The notes under the pieces: generated by a model
The model's database searches: none
Told to the model about the DNA's origin: nothing
Seen by the model: the letters and a program-made list of their open reading frames with translations, nothing else
Program-made: the position numbers and the translations under genes
Shown here: in pieces, positions 26,889-36,646 of the stretch
How positions within the stretch are numbered: position 1 is the first letter of the stretch
Layout: each line of letters opens with the position of its first letter
NCBI RefSeq assembly: GCF_900258035.1
Contig: NZ_OGTP01000002.1
Span: forward strand, 310,001 to 374,000
Length of the DNA stretch: 64,000 bases
Direction of reading: 5' to 3'
Source of the DNA: Caballeronia novacaledonica
GTDB taxonomy: Bacteria; Pseudomonadota; Gammaproteobacteria; Burkholderiales; Burkholderiaceae

Positions 26889-28231
26889 GACGCGGCTCCC
26901 GGCGCAAGAATGTCGATGGTCACGCGGCGATTGCGCGCGCGCCCGGCGGATGTGTCGTTCGGCGCGGCCGGCTCCGTGTCGCCGCGTCCTTCGGCGGTGA
27001 CGCGCGCCGGATCGGACAGCTTCGCGGCGAGCATCGCGCGCACGGTGTCGGCGCGCGCCTGCGACAGCGCCACGTTCGACGGAAAGCGCGCCGACACGAT
27101 GCGCTGGTTATCCGTATGTCCGATCACGACCACATTGCCCGGCTTGTCGCGCAAGGCTTCGCCGATGCGCTGCACGAGCGGCGCGAAATGCGCGTCGAGA
27201 TCGGCGCTGCCGGACGCGAAAATCTGCGTGCCCTGCGCCGTGTTGTTGATGGTGACCGTGGTGCGGTCCGCCGACTCGCCGACCGTGACGAGTCCCTGCG
27301 CGATCTCCGGCGCGAGAAAGCCGGCGAGCGCCGACGCGAGCTTGGGCGCGGCCTGCGTCTTGGCGGCGAGCACCGGCGCGGGCTCGACGCGAATGCCGCG
27401 CATCGCGGCGAACACCGGGTCGGAGAACGCGTTGATGCGCAGACCGAGCACGAGACTCGCGCCCATCAGCACGACGGCCGCGAACGCCAGCGCGACCCAC
27501 AGCGGCAGGAATCCGAGCAGCCGTTTGCGTTGGCGCGCGGCGGGCCGCCAGTGCGGCGACAGCGCGCGTTCGACCGGGCCGCGTTGCGCGCGGATCATCT
27601 GTTCGAGGCGTTCGCGGATCTCGTCGAGTTGCCGCTTGCCGCCCTCGATCAGCCGGTAGCGCCCGTCGAAGCCGAGCGCGAGCATCACATAGATCAGTTC
27701 GAGCATGTCGATATCGTTCGCCGGCGTTTGCGCCAGCCGTTGCAGGATGACGAACAGCCGCTCGCCGCCCGACGCCTCGTTGTGGAACGTGACGAGCAGG
27801 CTGCGGCGGCCCCACACGCCCGCGCCCCACGGCGTCGCGGCAATCGCTTCGTCGATGAAGGTGCACAGGCAATAACGCGCCGGGCCGAGCTGCGCATCGG
27901 GCACGCCGAACGCGCGGCCATCGGCTTCGAACCTGCGCACCATCTGGATCAACTGCGTGCGCAAGGCGTCGAGGTCGGGATGACTCGCGAGCCGCCGCAG
28001 CGGCAACGCGAGTTCGAGCAGCGGACCCGCCGCGCGCAGCAGCGGATTGCGTCCCGCGATCGCCGCGTCGAGCGGCGCGAGCACCGGCTCGCTCGACGGC
28101 GGCGTGCGGTCCGGCTTCGTTTCCGCATCCGCGACGCGTTCGCGCTTGCGGCCCGGCGTCGGCATGCGGATGGTGCGCGCCGCGTCGAGAAACGCTGCGT
28201 CGTCGAGCGGCGGATTGGTGTCGTTGGTCAT
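26885..28231 (-). CDS. tssL: T6SS protein TssL with C-terminal OmpA-like domain
   Basis: This 448-residue protein has the DotU/IcmH cytoplasmic domain at about residues 60-245 (RYCLCTFIDEAIAATPWG-AGVWGRRSLLVTFHNE is diagnostic). One membrane helix lies near 255-280, then an OmpA-type peptidoglycan-binding domain (VVVIGHTDNQRI... GRGDTEP). This is an extended TssL that can anchor the membrane complex to the cell wall itself. A strong AGGAGG lies upstream of ATG 28231. It follows tssK by 28 bases. Confidence 0.95.
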   Translation of the reverse strand: MTNDTNPPLDDAAFLDAARTIRMPTPGRKRERVADAETKPDRTPPSSEPVLAPLDAAIAGRNPLLRAAGPLLELALPLRRLASHPDLDALRTQLIQMVRRFEADGRAFGVPDAQLGPARYCLCTFIDEAIAATPWGAGVWGRRSLLVTFHNEASGGERLFVILQRLAQTPANDIDMLELIYVMLALGFDGRYRLIEGGKRQLDEIRERLEQMIRAQRGPVERALSPHWRPAARQRKRLLGFLPLWVALAFAAVVLMGASLVLGLRINAFSDPVFAAMRGIRVEPAPVLAAKTQAAPKLASALAGFLAPEIAQGLVTVGESADRTTVTINNTAQGTQIFASGSADLDAHFAPLVQRIGEALRDKPGNVVVIGHTDNQRIVSARFPSNVALSQARADTVRAMLAAKLSDPARVTAEGRGDTEPAAPNDTSAGRARNRRVTIDILAPGAAS

Positions 28232-28259
28232 GGAGTACCTCCTTTTTGCGGCATGGCCG

Positions 28260-29594
28260 TCAGTGACGGATCGCCCAGAGTTCCATCGCGAGGCCGGGGA
28301 ATTCGCCCGCGACGTGCAGCGCCATGCCCGCCGACGACGCCAGCGAAGACCACGCTTCGTTCCGGTCGTCGAGTTCGAAGTAGCTGTAGCCCGCATGGAA
28401 CGGCAACTGGCGCGGCGCGACCGCGAGCGCGCGCAGCGCGATGCCCGGCAGTTGCAGATTCACGAGATCGCGGATCTTCTCGATGCTGCCGATCTTCACC
28501 TGGCTGCCGAACGCGGACAGCAGCGTGTCGGTCGGCACCTGCGCGCGCACCGCGAGCACGAAGGTCGCGCCGCCGAAAAGCGAGCGATCGTTGACGAGCG
28601 CGACGCGCAAGCCGTAGCGGCGCTCTTCGAGCGGAATCGACACGACTTGCGGATCCGCGACACGCGACAGCGCGAGCCGCAACGCCACGATGACCGGCTC
28701 GAAGCTCTCCTTGAGCCGCTCGTGCCGGTAGGCGGGGAAGACCGGCGGCCTTCGTCCGGCCTGACTGAACGTGGCCAGTTCGCCCGCCAGCGCGACGCAC
28801 GCCTGATACAACGCCTCGGGATGCAGGCCGCTCATCGCGTTGAAATGCGCGACGAGCGGCTGCGCCCGATTGACGATTTGCAGGAGCAGGAAGTCCGCGA
28901 TCTCCGCCATGCCCGCGCCTTCGGGTTGCGCGAGCCGTCCCGCGAGCGCTTCGCCGCGTTGCTGCAGCAAGCCGGCGAGCTCGGTCGAGAAGCGCGCGAG
29001 TCGGCCCGCCACGCGATAGTCGAGACACGGCGCGCAGTAGTCGTCGTCGAGCACGACGCGGCCGTCGCTCTTGCGCTCGACCACGCGCGCGACGCCCGCG
29101 CACGCATGCGCATGCGCGACGTCCGGCGCGAGCGCGAGACGCAGACGCAGCTTGCCGACTTGCAGCAGCGTCGCGAGCGCGTCGGCGTCGTTGCTGTCGT
29201 GGACTTCGAAATCGCCGGCGCGATAACGCGCGAGATTGTCCGCGCGCTCGTCGCCGCCCGACTCCGGCGCGCCCGGACGCCGCACCGGCAGCGCCAGCAT
29301 CACGGTGACGTCGGCCGCGTTCTCGGGAATGTCGAGCGGCTCGGGCAGATCGTCGTCGGCGGGCAGATCGAACGGCGTGCCGTCGGGCAGCACGCCCGAG
29401 GCCGCGCGTAACGCGAGCTTGCCGAGCTTGAGCAGGGCTTCGTCGATTTCCAGCTTCGTGAAGCCCCACGCGTAAGCACGCAGGCCGCCCGCGCGGGCTT
29501 CGAGCAGCGCTTCGACATGACGGTCGTGCTGCTGAAGATGTTGCGGCTGGAGGAACATGCCCTCCGACCAGATGACCTTGTTGTTCCAGTACAT
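28260..29594 (-). CDS. tssK: T6SS baseplate protein TssK
   Basis: This 444-residue protein begins YWNNKVIWSEGMFLQPQHLQ, the signature of TssK, and continues with the shoulder and neck domains. TssK trimers connect the baseplate wedges to the TssLM membrane complex. It lies six bases after tagH and is part of the same operon. Confidence 0.95.
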   Translation of the reverse strand: MYWNNKVIWSEGMFLQPQHLQQHDRHVEALLEARAGGLRAYAWGFTKLEIDEALLKLGKLALRAASGVLPDGTPFDLPADDDLPEPLDIPENAADVTVMLALPVRRPGAPESGGDERADNLARYRAGDFEVHDSNDADALATLLQVGKLRLRLALAPDVAHAHACAGVARVVERKSDGRVVLDDDYCAPCLDYRVAGRLARFSTELAGLLQQRGEALAGRLAQPEGAGMAEIADFLLLQIVNRAQPLVAHFNAMSGLHPEALYQACVALAGELATFSQAGRRPPVFPAYRHERLKESFEPVIVALRLALSRVADPQVVSIPLEERRYGLRVALVNDRSLFGGATFVLAVRAQVPTDTLLSAFGSQVKIGSIEKIRDLVNLQLPGIALRALAVAPRQLPFHAGYSYFELDDRNEAWSSLASSAGMALHVAGEFPGLAMELWAIRH

Positions 29595-29600
29595 GGTGAT

Positions 29601-31049
29601 TCAGTCCTTCGCGGATTGCAGCGCATCGAGCTGCGCCTGGTACGCCCGGCCGAACGGCTCGCCGAAGCGTTGCTGGAAGTCGTCGCCCGCATCGTGCGAC
29701 AGCGTGTCCCAGGTCTTGACGAAGCGTTGCCACAGCCGCGCCCTGCGATTGCCGATGAGGGCGTCGAGACGGCCCGGCGCATCGAGCGAGCGCTCGATCA
29801 CGGCGGGATCGAAGCGCGACATCGCGTCGTCGAACGCGGCGCGCATGCCGGCGATGAGCGCGAGTTCGTGCGCCTGAATGTCGCGGAACGCGGCGCGCAA
29901 GGCTTCCTCGGGCGCGAGATAGCCGCGCGAGCGCGCGCCGAGCATCTGCGTGAGCGCGCGGTCGGCGTCGGGAAAGAACTTGAGCGGGTTGTTGTCGCGT
30001 TCCTCGATCATCGTCATCGCCATGCGGGATTCGCGTTTGGTCATCGCGCGCGAGCGGAGCACGGACATCGTGCCCTGCACGGCTTCGCGCAGCATCGAGC
30101 CGGTCAGGCGCGCGAGGTCCGGTGCGGGAATGTGAGCGACGTCGGCGCGGGCGATGCCGAGGCCCTGAAGCAGCGCGTCGAGCGTGTTGTCGGCGTTGGG
30201 CGATGGCGTTGAAGTTGGCGATGGCGTCGGCTCGTGCTCGTGCGCATCGCGACGCGGTGCGCTGCGCTTGTCCGCTGACGCGGCGCCTGAAGCGTCGCGG
30301 CGCGGTTGCTCGGGCGCCACAGCCTGCGGCATCGCCGCCATCACGCGCTCCGGCGACGAATGCTCCAGACTCCGCGACAGCGCAGGCGCAGGCGCGGCCG
30401 CAGTACGCACGCCACCCGCGCCAGCCTCCCGCAGCGGATCGATCGCGCTCAGCGCGTCCATCAGCGCCTGATCCGCTTCGCCGCCGAATCGTCCCGGCTC
30501 GCGCAGCAGCGGCGTCGCGGCGAGCGGATCGGGCGTGAACGCGACGTCTTCGTCGTGCGGCACAGGCTGCGCCCGATGCATCGAGCGCGCGTGCGGCGCA
30601 TTCCAGTCGTCGGGAATCAGCGGCGCGGGCGGCGGCGCTTCGAATTCCGGCGTCTCCGGCAAGTCCGCGACGGGCGTCGGCGCGGACGGCGCGGGGCGCG
30701 TCATCAGCGTGTGATCGATCGCCGCTTCAGCCGCTTCAGCCTCGATCGACACGACGAGCGCATAAGCGCCGATTCCGATCCGGTCCTCGTTCGACAGCGT
30801 CGCCTCGCGCGAACCGTCGAGCGCTTCGTCGTTCAGCAGGGTCGGATTGCTGCCCGCATCGACGAGCACGTACGCGTCGTCGCGCCGCTCGATGCGTGCC
30901 TGGATACGGGAAATGCCGCGCTGCGCATCGTCCAGCACCACCGTGCATTCCGGCGCGCGGCCGATGGTGGCGCTCTCCCCGATTTCGATCGTGCGCGAAG
31001 CGTCGTGTCCGTTGCCGTCGCCGCTTTGCACTGTCAGCGTCAAAGTCAT
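29601..31049 (-). CDS. tagH: T6SS FHA-domain protein TagH (Fha)
   Basis: This 482-residue protein has an N-terminal FHA domain at about residues 5-100, with the phosphothreonine-pocket motifs GRAPEC and GISRIQARI. A Pro/Ala-rich linker follows, then a conserved C-terminal TagH domain of about 190 residues (LGIARADVAHIPAPDLARLTG... LKFFPDADRALTQML). FHA proteins of this family link Ser/Thr phosphorylation to T6SS assembly. The kinase at 21497-22837 is the only kinase of that kind in the window. It lies between vgrG and tssK with gaps of nine and six bases. Confidence 0.9.
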   Translation of the reverse strand: MTLTLTVQSGDGNGHDASRTIEIGESATIGRAPECTVVLDDAQRGISRIQARIERRDDAYVLVDAGSNPTLLNDEALDGSREATLSNEDRIGIGAYALVVSIEAEAAEAAIDHTLMTRPAPSAPTPVADLPETPEFEAPPPAPLIPDDWNAPHARSMHRAQPVPHDEDVAFTPDPLAATPLLREPGRFGGEADQALMDALSAIDPLREAGAGGVRTAAAPAPALSRSLEHSSPERVMAAMPQAVAPEQPRRDASGAASADKRSAPRRDAHEHEPTPSPTSTPSPNADNTLDALLQGLGIARADVAHIPAPDLARLTGSMLREAVQGTMSVLRSRAMTKRESRMAMTMIEERDNNPLKFFPDADRALTQMLGARSRGYLAPEEALRAAFRDIQAHELALIAGMRAAFDDAMSRFDPAVIERSLDAPGRLDALIGNRRARLWQRFVKTWDTLSHDAGDDFQQRFGEPFGRAYQAQLDALQSAKD

Positions 31050-31058
31050 CGTGCTCTC

Positions 31059-33032
31059 CTATTTGCGTCCGCGGCTCGTGCCGTCGTCGGCATCGCGCGG
31101 GGGCGTGGGCGGCGCGGGCGGAATCGCGAGCGGCACCGGCGGCACGCCCGGACCGAGCGGAATCGGAAAGCTCGACATCTCGATCGTCTCCGGACCGATC
31201 AGGATGTACGACGCGCCCGCGCGCAACGCGATGGTCGCGCTCGCCTCGATCTCCACCGCCGCGCCCGCCTTGATGCGCACGGCCGCACCCGCGTCGAGCG
31301 AGTACGCCTCGCCGACGAACTGGTCGTGCGTCGTCATGCTCGCCGCCGACACGCCGCCGAGCACGCGCGACGTGCTGCCGCCCATGACGGAATCGTTGCG
31401 CGTGCCGCGCGTCGCGCGGAATTCGTCGCCGCCGACGCTCACGTGCCGTTGTCCGGACACGTTCATCAGCGCGTCGTGGCCGATCCACGTTTCGTGATCG
31501 CGCTCGGCGTGAAAGAACATTTGCTCGTCGCCCTTGCGGTCGTCGAAGCGCATTTCGTTGTAGCCGTCGCCGCCTTTGGTCGATTGACTCTTGAACGTGG
31601 ACACCGCGCTTTCGCCGGGCAGTTCATACGGCGGCATGTTGGTCGAGTTGTAGAGCGCGCCGGCAATGACCGGCCGGTCCGGATCGCCTTCGATGAATTC
31701 GACCAGCACTTCCTGCCCGATGCGCGGCAGGAACATCGCGCCCCAGCGCCGGCTCGCCCAGCCCTGCGCGACGCGCACCCAGCAGCGCTCGAGCGGGTTC
31801 GCGCGATCGTCCTGCGTGAGTTGCTCCCAGTGGAAGCGCACTTTCACGCGGCCGTACTGGTCGGTGAGAATCTCTTCTCCGGGCGGACCGACGACGACCG
31901 CCGTCTGCGGACCGCCCGCGCGCGGAACCGGCGTCACGCGCGGCGAGCGGAACGTGTTGTCGCTGCGGATCGCCCTGAAGCTGCAATCGAAGATCGGCTG
32001 CGTCGGATCGTTCGAGGAAACATAGGCATCCGACACGATCTCCGCGTGATTTTCGATCACCAGATACTGGCGATTCTGCTTGCCGCCCGGATGATCCTGA
32101 AGCCGGAACAGGCCGCCCGCCGTCATGCCGCGCGCGGTGGCGCGGCCGTCGATCGCGTCGTTGCGCGTCTGGTGAATCTCGACGTTGATGCGCGCGAGCC
32201 GCTCGCCGTCGCCCGCCTTCAGGTGACCGGTCAGATGCTCCTGCATCAGATAACGCGGCGGATCGTACGGCGCGCTGCGCGTCGCGCGCGACACGAGCCC
32301 TTCGTTGTTGCTGACGGACGCCTTCTCGAAGTCGTAGTCGTTCACTTCGTAGCGGCCCGTTTCGAGCGTCGCGCCCGAGACCCAGCGGTAGACGCATTCC
32401 TCGTCCTGTTCGGGCGAATCCCACGCCTGAAACGGCACCGTCTCGTAGTGCGCGATGGGCCGATGCTCCGCGCCCGAATCCGCGAGCACGAGCGTGTGCT
32501 TGCCGCCCTTGTGCTCGAAGAAATAGTGAATGCCTTCGCGCTCCATCAAACGGCTCACGAAGTCGAAATCCGACTCGCGATACTGCACGCAATGCTCGAG
32601 CGGCGGATAGCTCGCGGTGCAGGCGTTGCGCAAGTCGATGTCATACGATTCGAGCACCTTCGACACGATCTGCGGCACCGTGCGTTGATAAAAGAAGCGC
32701 TGGTGCATCGCGCGCGTGAGCAGCCACATGCGCGGATGCACGATCGCTTCGTAGCGCGCCATGCGGTTCTTCGTGGCGTCGCCGGGAATCAGCAGACGCA
32801 GCGTCGTCACGATGCCGTTGAACTCGCGCGCGCCGCCCGCCGGATAGTCGAGCGTGACGGACAGGTTCTGCCCGAGCACCGCGCCCGGATCGATATCGTT
32901 GCGCGTCGAGAGAAACGCGATCTCGAAGCGGCTCAGACGCCCGAGCGCCTCGCTCGCGGACATGCGCATGAACACGGCGTCGTCGCCGAGCGGCGCGCAG
33001 GTCATGCGGATGTGGCGCTCAGTCGAAGGCAT
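31059..33032 (-). CDS. vgrG: T6SS spike protein VgrG (TssI)
   Basis: This 657-residue protein has the gp27/gp5-like core (SRFEIAFLSTRNDIDP; YRESDFDFVSRLMEREGIHYFFEH; DQYGRVKVRFHWE) and the beta-helix needle. It ends with a short Pro-rich tail after EMSSFPIP, so no C-terminal effector domain is present. ATG 33032 is chosen because it gives the usual N-terminus and overlaps the clpV 3' end by 14 bases; longer in-frame starts lie inside clpV. No PAAR tip or effector gene follows it. Confidence 0.95.
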   Translation of the reverse strand: MPSTERHIRMTCAPLGDDAVFMRMSASEALGRLSRFEIAFLSTRNDIDPGAVLGQNLSVTLDYPAGGAREFNGIVTTLRLLIPGDATKNRMARYEAIVHPRMWLLTRAMHQRFFYQRTVPQIVSKVLESYDIDLRNACTASYPPLEHCVQYRESDFDFVSRLMEREGIHYFFEHKGGKHTLVLADSGAEHRPIAHYETVPFQAWDSPEQDEECVYRWVSGATLETGRYEVNDYDFEKASVSNNEGLVSRATRSAPYDPPRYLMQEHLTGHLKAGDGERLARINVEIHQTRNDAIDGRATARGMTAGGLFRLQDHPGGKQNRQYLVIENHAEIVSDAYVSSNDPTQPIFDCSFRAIRSDNTFRSPRVTPVPRAGGPQTAVVVGPPGEEILTDQYGRVKVRFHWEQLTQDDRANPLERCWVRVAQGWASRRWGAMFLPRIGQEVLVEFIEGDPDRPVIAGALYNSTNMPPYELPGESAVSTFKSQSTKGGDGYNEMRFDDRKGDEQMFFHAERDHETWIGHDALMNVSGQRHVSVGGDEFRATRGTRNDSVMGGSTSRVLGGVSAASMTTHDQFVGEAYSLDAGAAVRIKAGAAVEIEASATIALRAGASYILIGPETIEMSSFPIPLGPGVPPVPLAIPPAPPTPPRDADDGTSRGRK

Positions 33033-35625
33033 AGGTGAACTCCTCGTTCGCGACGCCGACATGCACGCGCGCCAGCGTCTCGCCATTCATCACGCGCGAC
33101 AGATATTCCGTGCTGATGCGCGGCAACACGCTGTTGGTGAGAATCGCGTCGATCATGCGGCCGCCGCTTTCCAGACGCGTGCAACGCAACGCGATCTGCG
33201 CGATCACGCCGTCGTCGCAGGTGAACGGCACGCGGTGCGTGCCCGTCACGCGATCGGCCACGCGCCGGAGTTGCAGCCGGATGATCGCCTTCAGCATTTC
33301 GTCGGACAGCGGGTAGTACGGGATCGTCACCATGCGTCCGAGCAGCGCCGGCGGAAACGTATTCAGCAGTTGCGCATGCAGTTCGCGTTCGATCACGTCG
33401 ATGGGCGCGGGCTCGCGCGGATCGCGGCACAAGTCGGCGATGCATTCGGCGCCCGCGTTGGTCGTCAACAGAATCAGCGTGTTGCGAAAGTCGATGGAGC
33501 GGCCTTCGCTGTCGTCCATGCGGCCCTTGTCGAAGACCTGGAAGAACAGCTCGTGCACGTCGGGATGCGCCTTCTCGACTTCATCGAGCAGCACGACGCT
33601 GTGCGGACGGCGGCGCACCGCTTCGGTCAGCACACCGCCCTCGCCGAAGCCGACATATCCCGGCGGCGCGCCTTTCAGAAGCGACACCGTATGCGCTTCC
33701 TGATACTCGCTCATGTTGATGGTGATGAGATTCTGCTCGCCGCCATACAGCGCTTCGGCGAGCGCGAGCGCCGTTTCGGTCTTGCCGACGCCCGAAGTCC
33801 CCGCGAGAAGAAACACGCCGACGGGCTTGTCCGGATCGTCGAGACCGGCGCGCGAGGTCTGCACGCGCCGCGCGATCATGCGCGTCGCGTGCTGCTGACC
33901 GACGATGCGGCGATCGAGCAATTCGTTGAGACGCAACACGTTGCCGATTTCGTTCTTCAGCATGTTGAGCACGGGCACGCCGGTCCAGTCCTGCACCACC
34001 GCCGCGACCGCGTGACGATCGACGCCCGGCAGAATCAGCGGCGTTTCGCCCTGATGTTCGGCGAGCCGCGTCTGACGTTCGCGCAGTGCCGCGAGATCCG
34101 CGCCGGGCGCGTTGTCGCGCAAGGCGTCGCGGCGCGCGAGAATGTCGCGCACCATGTCGCCCTCGATGCGCCAGCGCGCTTCCAGTTCGGCGAGACGCGC
34201 GCGCTCCTGCTCCAGCGCCGCCGCTGCCGCTTCGTGGCGCGCAGCCGTATCGATGCCGATGGCCGCCTCGCGCGCGATCACGTCGAGTTCCGTATTCAGC
34301 GTTTCGATGCGGCGTTGCGCATCGTCGACGGCGGGCGGCGTCGCGTGCTGGCTCACCGCGACGCGCGCGCAAGCGGTATCGAGCAGACTCACGGACTTGT
34401 CCGGCAACTGCCGCGCGGGCAGATAGCGATGCGAGAGCTTCACGGCGGCTTCGATGGCTTCGTCGAGAATCTGCACGCCGTGATGCGCTTCGAGCGCGGA
34501 GGCGACACCGCGCATCATCGCGACGGCGCGCGTTTCGTCGGGTTCATGCACCTGCACGACCTGAAAGCGCCGCGTGAGCGCCGGATCTTTCTCGATGTGC
34601 CGCCGATACTCCGACCACGTCGTCGCTGCGATGGTGCGCACCGCGCCGCGCGCGAGCGCCGGCTTGAGCAGATTGGCCGCGTCGCCGGTGCCCGCCGCGC
34701 CGCCCGCGCCGATCAGCGTGTGCGCCTCGTCGATGAAGAGAATCACCGGCTTCTCCGCCGATTGCACAGCTTCCAGCACTTGCCGCAACCGCGTTTCGAA
34801 TTCGCCCTTCATGCTCGCACCGGCCTGCAACAGCGCGACGTCGAGCGTGCGCAGGCTCACGTGCCGCAGCGCCGGCGGCACCTCGCCCGCGACGATGCGC
34901 AGCGCGAGCCCTTCCACCACCGCCGTCTTGCCGACGCCCGCTTCGCCCGTGAGAATCGGGTTGTTCTGACGGCGACGCATGAGAATGTCGATGACCTGCC
35001 GAATCTCCTCGTCGCGGCCGACGATCGGATCGAGCTTGCCGGAACGCGCGTCTTCGGTGAGATCGACCGTGAAGCGCTGCAACGCGTCGTCCGCTTGATG
35101 TGGCGTGGCCGGCGCCTTTGCCTGCTGCGCCGGGGCATCGCCCGATGTTTCCGGCGAGCCGTCGAGCACGTCGGCGAAGGCGTCGATCAGATCGTCGGCC
35201 TTCACGCGGTCGAACTCGCGCGAGATGCCGCGCAACGCATTGCGCAACGCGGGCGTGCGCAACATGCCGACGAGCACATGCGCGCTGCGCACCTTCTGCG
35301 CGTCGAAGAGCAGCGACGCATGCACCCAGCCGCGCTCCACCGCTTCCTCCAGTTGCGACGAGATATCCGTGACCGACGACGCCCCGCGCGGCAGGCGATC
35401 GAGCGCATCGGTCAGATCGCGCGCGAGCGCCGCCGGTTCGATGCCGGCATGCCGGATCACGCGATGCAGGTCCGAATCGGGCAACTGCACGATCTGATGC
35501 AGCCAGTGCGCGACCTCGACATACGGATTGCCGCGCAAACGGCAGAACGTGGCCGCGCTTTCCATCGCGCGGAAGCTGAGCGTATCGAGTTTGCCGAACA
35601 TGACGGCGCGGCTGATGTCTGCCAT
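33019..35625 (-). CDS. tssH: T6SS AAA+ ATPase ClpV (TssH)
   Basis: This 868-residue protein has a Clp-N double domain, then two AAA+ modules with Walker A GEAGVGKT (around 220) and GTSGVGKT (around 600). The long coiled-coil middle domain lies between them and the ClpB D2-small domain at the end. ClpV disassembles contracted TssBC sheaths. It lies four bases after tssG. Confidence 0.95.
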   Translation of the reverse strand: MADISRAVMFGKLDTLSFRAMESAATFCRLRGNPYVEVAHWLHQIVQLPDSDLHRVIRHAGIEPAALARDLTDALDRLPRGASSVTDISSQLEEAVERGWVHASLLFDAQKVRSAHVLVGMLRTPALRNALRGISREFDRVKADDLIDAFADVLDGSPETSGDAPAQQAKAPATPHQADDALQRFTVDLTEDARSGKLDPIVGRDEEIRQVIDILMRRRQNNPILTGEAGVGKTAVVEGLALRIVAGEVPPALRHVSLRTLDVALLQAGASMKGEFETRLRQVLEAVQSAEKPVILFIDEAHTLIGAGGAAGTGDAANLLKPALARGAVRTIAATTWSEYRRHIEKDPALTRRFQVVQVHEPDETRAVAMMRGVASALEAHHGVQILDEAIEAAVKLSHRYLPARQLPDKSVSLLDTACARVAVSQHATPPAVDDAQRRIETLNTELDVIAREAAIGIDTAARHEAAAAALEQERARLAELEARWRIEGDMVRDILARRDALRDNAPGADLAALRERQTRLAEHQGETPLILPGVDRHAVAAVVQDWTGVPVLNMLKNEIGNVLRLNELLDRRIVGQQHATRMIARRVQTSRAGLDDPDKPVGVFLLAGTSGVGKTETALALAEALYGGEQNLITINMSEYQEAHTVSLLKGAPPGYVGFGEGGVLTEAVRRRPHSVVLLDEVEKAHPDVHELFFQVFDKGRMDDSEGRSIDFRNTLILLTTNAGAECIADLCRDPREPAPIDVIERELHAQLLNTFPPALLGRMVTIPYYPLSDEMLKAIIRLQLRRVADRVTGTHRVPFTCDDGVIAQIALRCTRLESGGRMIDAILTNSVLPRISTEYLSRVMNGETLARVHVGVANEEFTYAFD

Positions 35626-35629
35626 TGAA

Positions 35630-36646
35630 CTAGTCCTTTGCGTGAGATGAGGCGAGCGGACGCAGCATGAGCTGCGTCGCGTCGCGCACGGCGGCGCGCG
35701 CGTGCAGCCACGTCGTATAGCCGAGCCGCCGATGCCGCCCGAGCGCGAGACGCGGCACGTCCGCGCGTTGCAGTTGCAGGTTCACGTCCCAGTCGAGCGG
35801 ATCGCGCACATAGAGACGAACCCAGTCGACGAGTTGCGTGAGGCTCGCGCCGCCCGGCAGGAAGCGCTCGTAATCGCGCATCGAAAGCGGGCCGAGCACG
35901 ACGCGGAACTTGTGCTGACGGTCGAACACGCGCGCGCCGAGCATGGTGCCGACGCCCATGCGCGCGCCGTCGTCGCTTGCGCCGAGACGTGACAGCGAAT
36001 GGGCGGGCAGCTTCATCCAGTGGCCGACGTTCTGCGTGACGTTCACCGGCAAGCCGAAGTAGCGCGCCAGCACAAGACGCAGACCGGCCGCGTGACGGGT
36101 CGGTCCGGAAAGCAGTCCGGCGAAATGCAGCTTCGCGAAGTCGGGCACGGCGTCGCGATTGCGCAGCGAAGCCTCGTTAAGGCCGAACGTCGTGCCGACA
36201 TACGCGGACATGCGGTCGTCGTCATCGCGATCGAGACTCACGGCCGGCTGCGCCGCCGCCCACGCGCGATAGAACAGCGACGCCATGCGGTGATGGAACA
36301 CGTCGAGAAAGCGCGCAAAGGTCGGATCGGCCGCGTTGCGCGCGCGGTCGCGCGCATATTCGGTCAGATGCATGGGCATCGGGCCGTTCGGGCCGAGCAG
36401 GCCGAAAAAGTTGATCGCGAGCTTCGGCGCGGCTTCCTGCGCGTTCGCGAAGTGCTTGAGCGTCGTCGGGAAAAAGATCAGCTCCGGCTCCTGAACGAAG
36501 CGCACCGCGTCATCGCGCGGACGCATCGATGCGCCCGTGCGCGGCAGCATCGGATGCGCGCATTCGACGAGCCGCACCGCCTGAAAGAAGTCGAAGCGAT
36601 TCGCGTCGGCGGAAAAACGCTCGAAGAGCATCACAGCGTCCGGCAT
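35630..36646 (-). CDS. tssG: T6SS baseplate protein TssG
   Basis: This 338-residue protein has the TssG/VasB pattern: FDFFQAVRLVE near the N-terminus, then LAINFFGLLGPNGPMPMHLTEYA and FLDVFHHRMASLFYRAW. TssG forms the baseplate wedge with TssE, TssF and TssK. It overlaps tssF by 16 bases. Confidence 0.95.
   Translation of the reverse strand: MPDAVMLFERFSADANRFDFFQAVRLVECAHPMLPRTGASMRPRDDAVRFVQEPELIFFPTTLKHFANAQEAAPKLAINFFGLLGPNGPMPMHLTEYARDRARNAADPTFARFLDVFHHRMASLFYRAWAAAQPAVSLDRDDDDRMSAYVGTTFGLNEASLRNRDAVPDFAKLHFAGLLSGPTRHAAGLRLVLARYFGLPVNVTQNVGHWMKLPAHSLSRLGASDDGARMGVGTMLGARVFDRQHKFRVVLGPLSMRDYERFLPGGASLTQLVDWVRLYVRDPLDWDVNLQLQRADVPRLALGRHRRLGYTTWLHARAAVRDATQLMLRPLASSHAKD

Noticed and set aside
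23493-27659. A 1388-codon open frame on the plus strand opposite tssM and tssL
   Set aside because: TssM and TssL are certain on the minus strand. The plus-strand product is an Arg-rich shadow.
30306-35628. Plus-strand open frames of over 900 codons opposite tagH, vgrG and clpV
   Set aside because: Composition is typical of antisense shadows and no family is recognised, while all minus-strand T6SS genes are intact.
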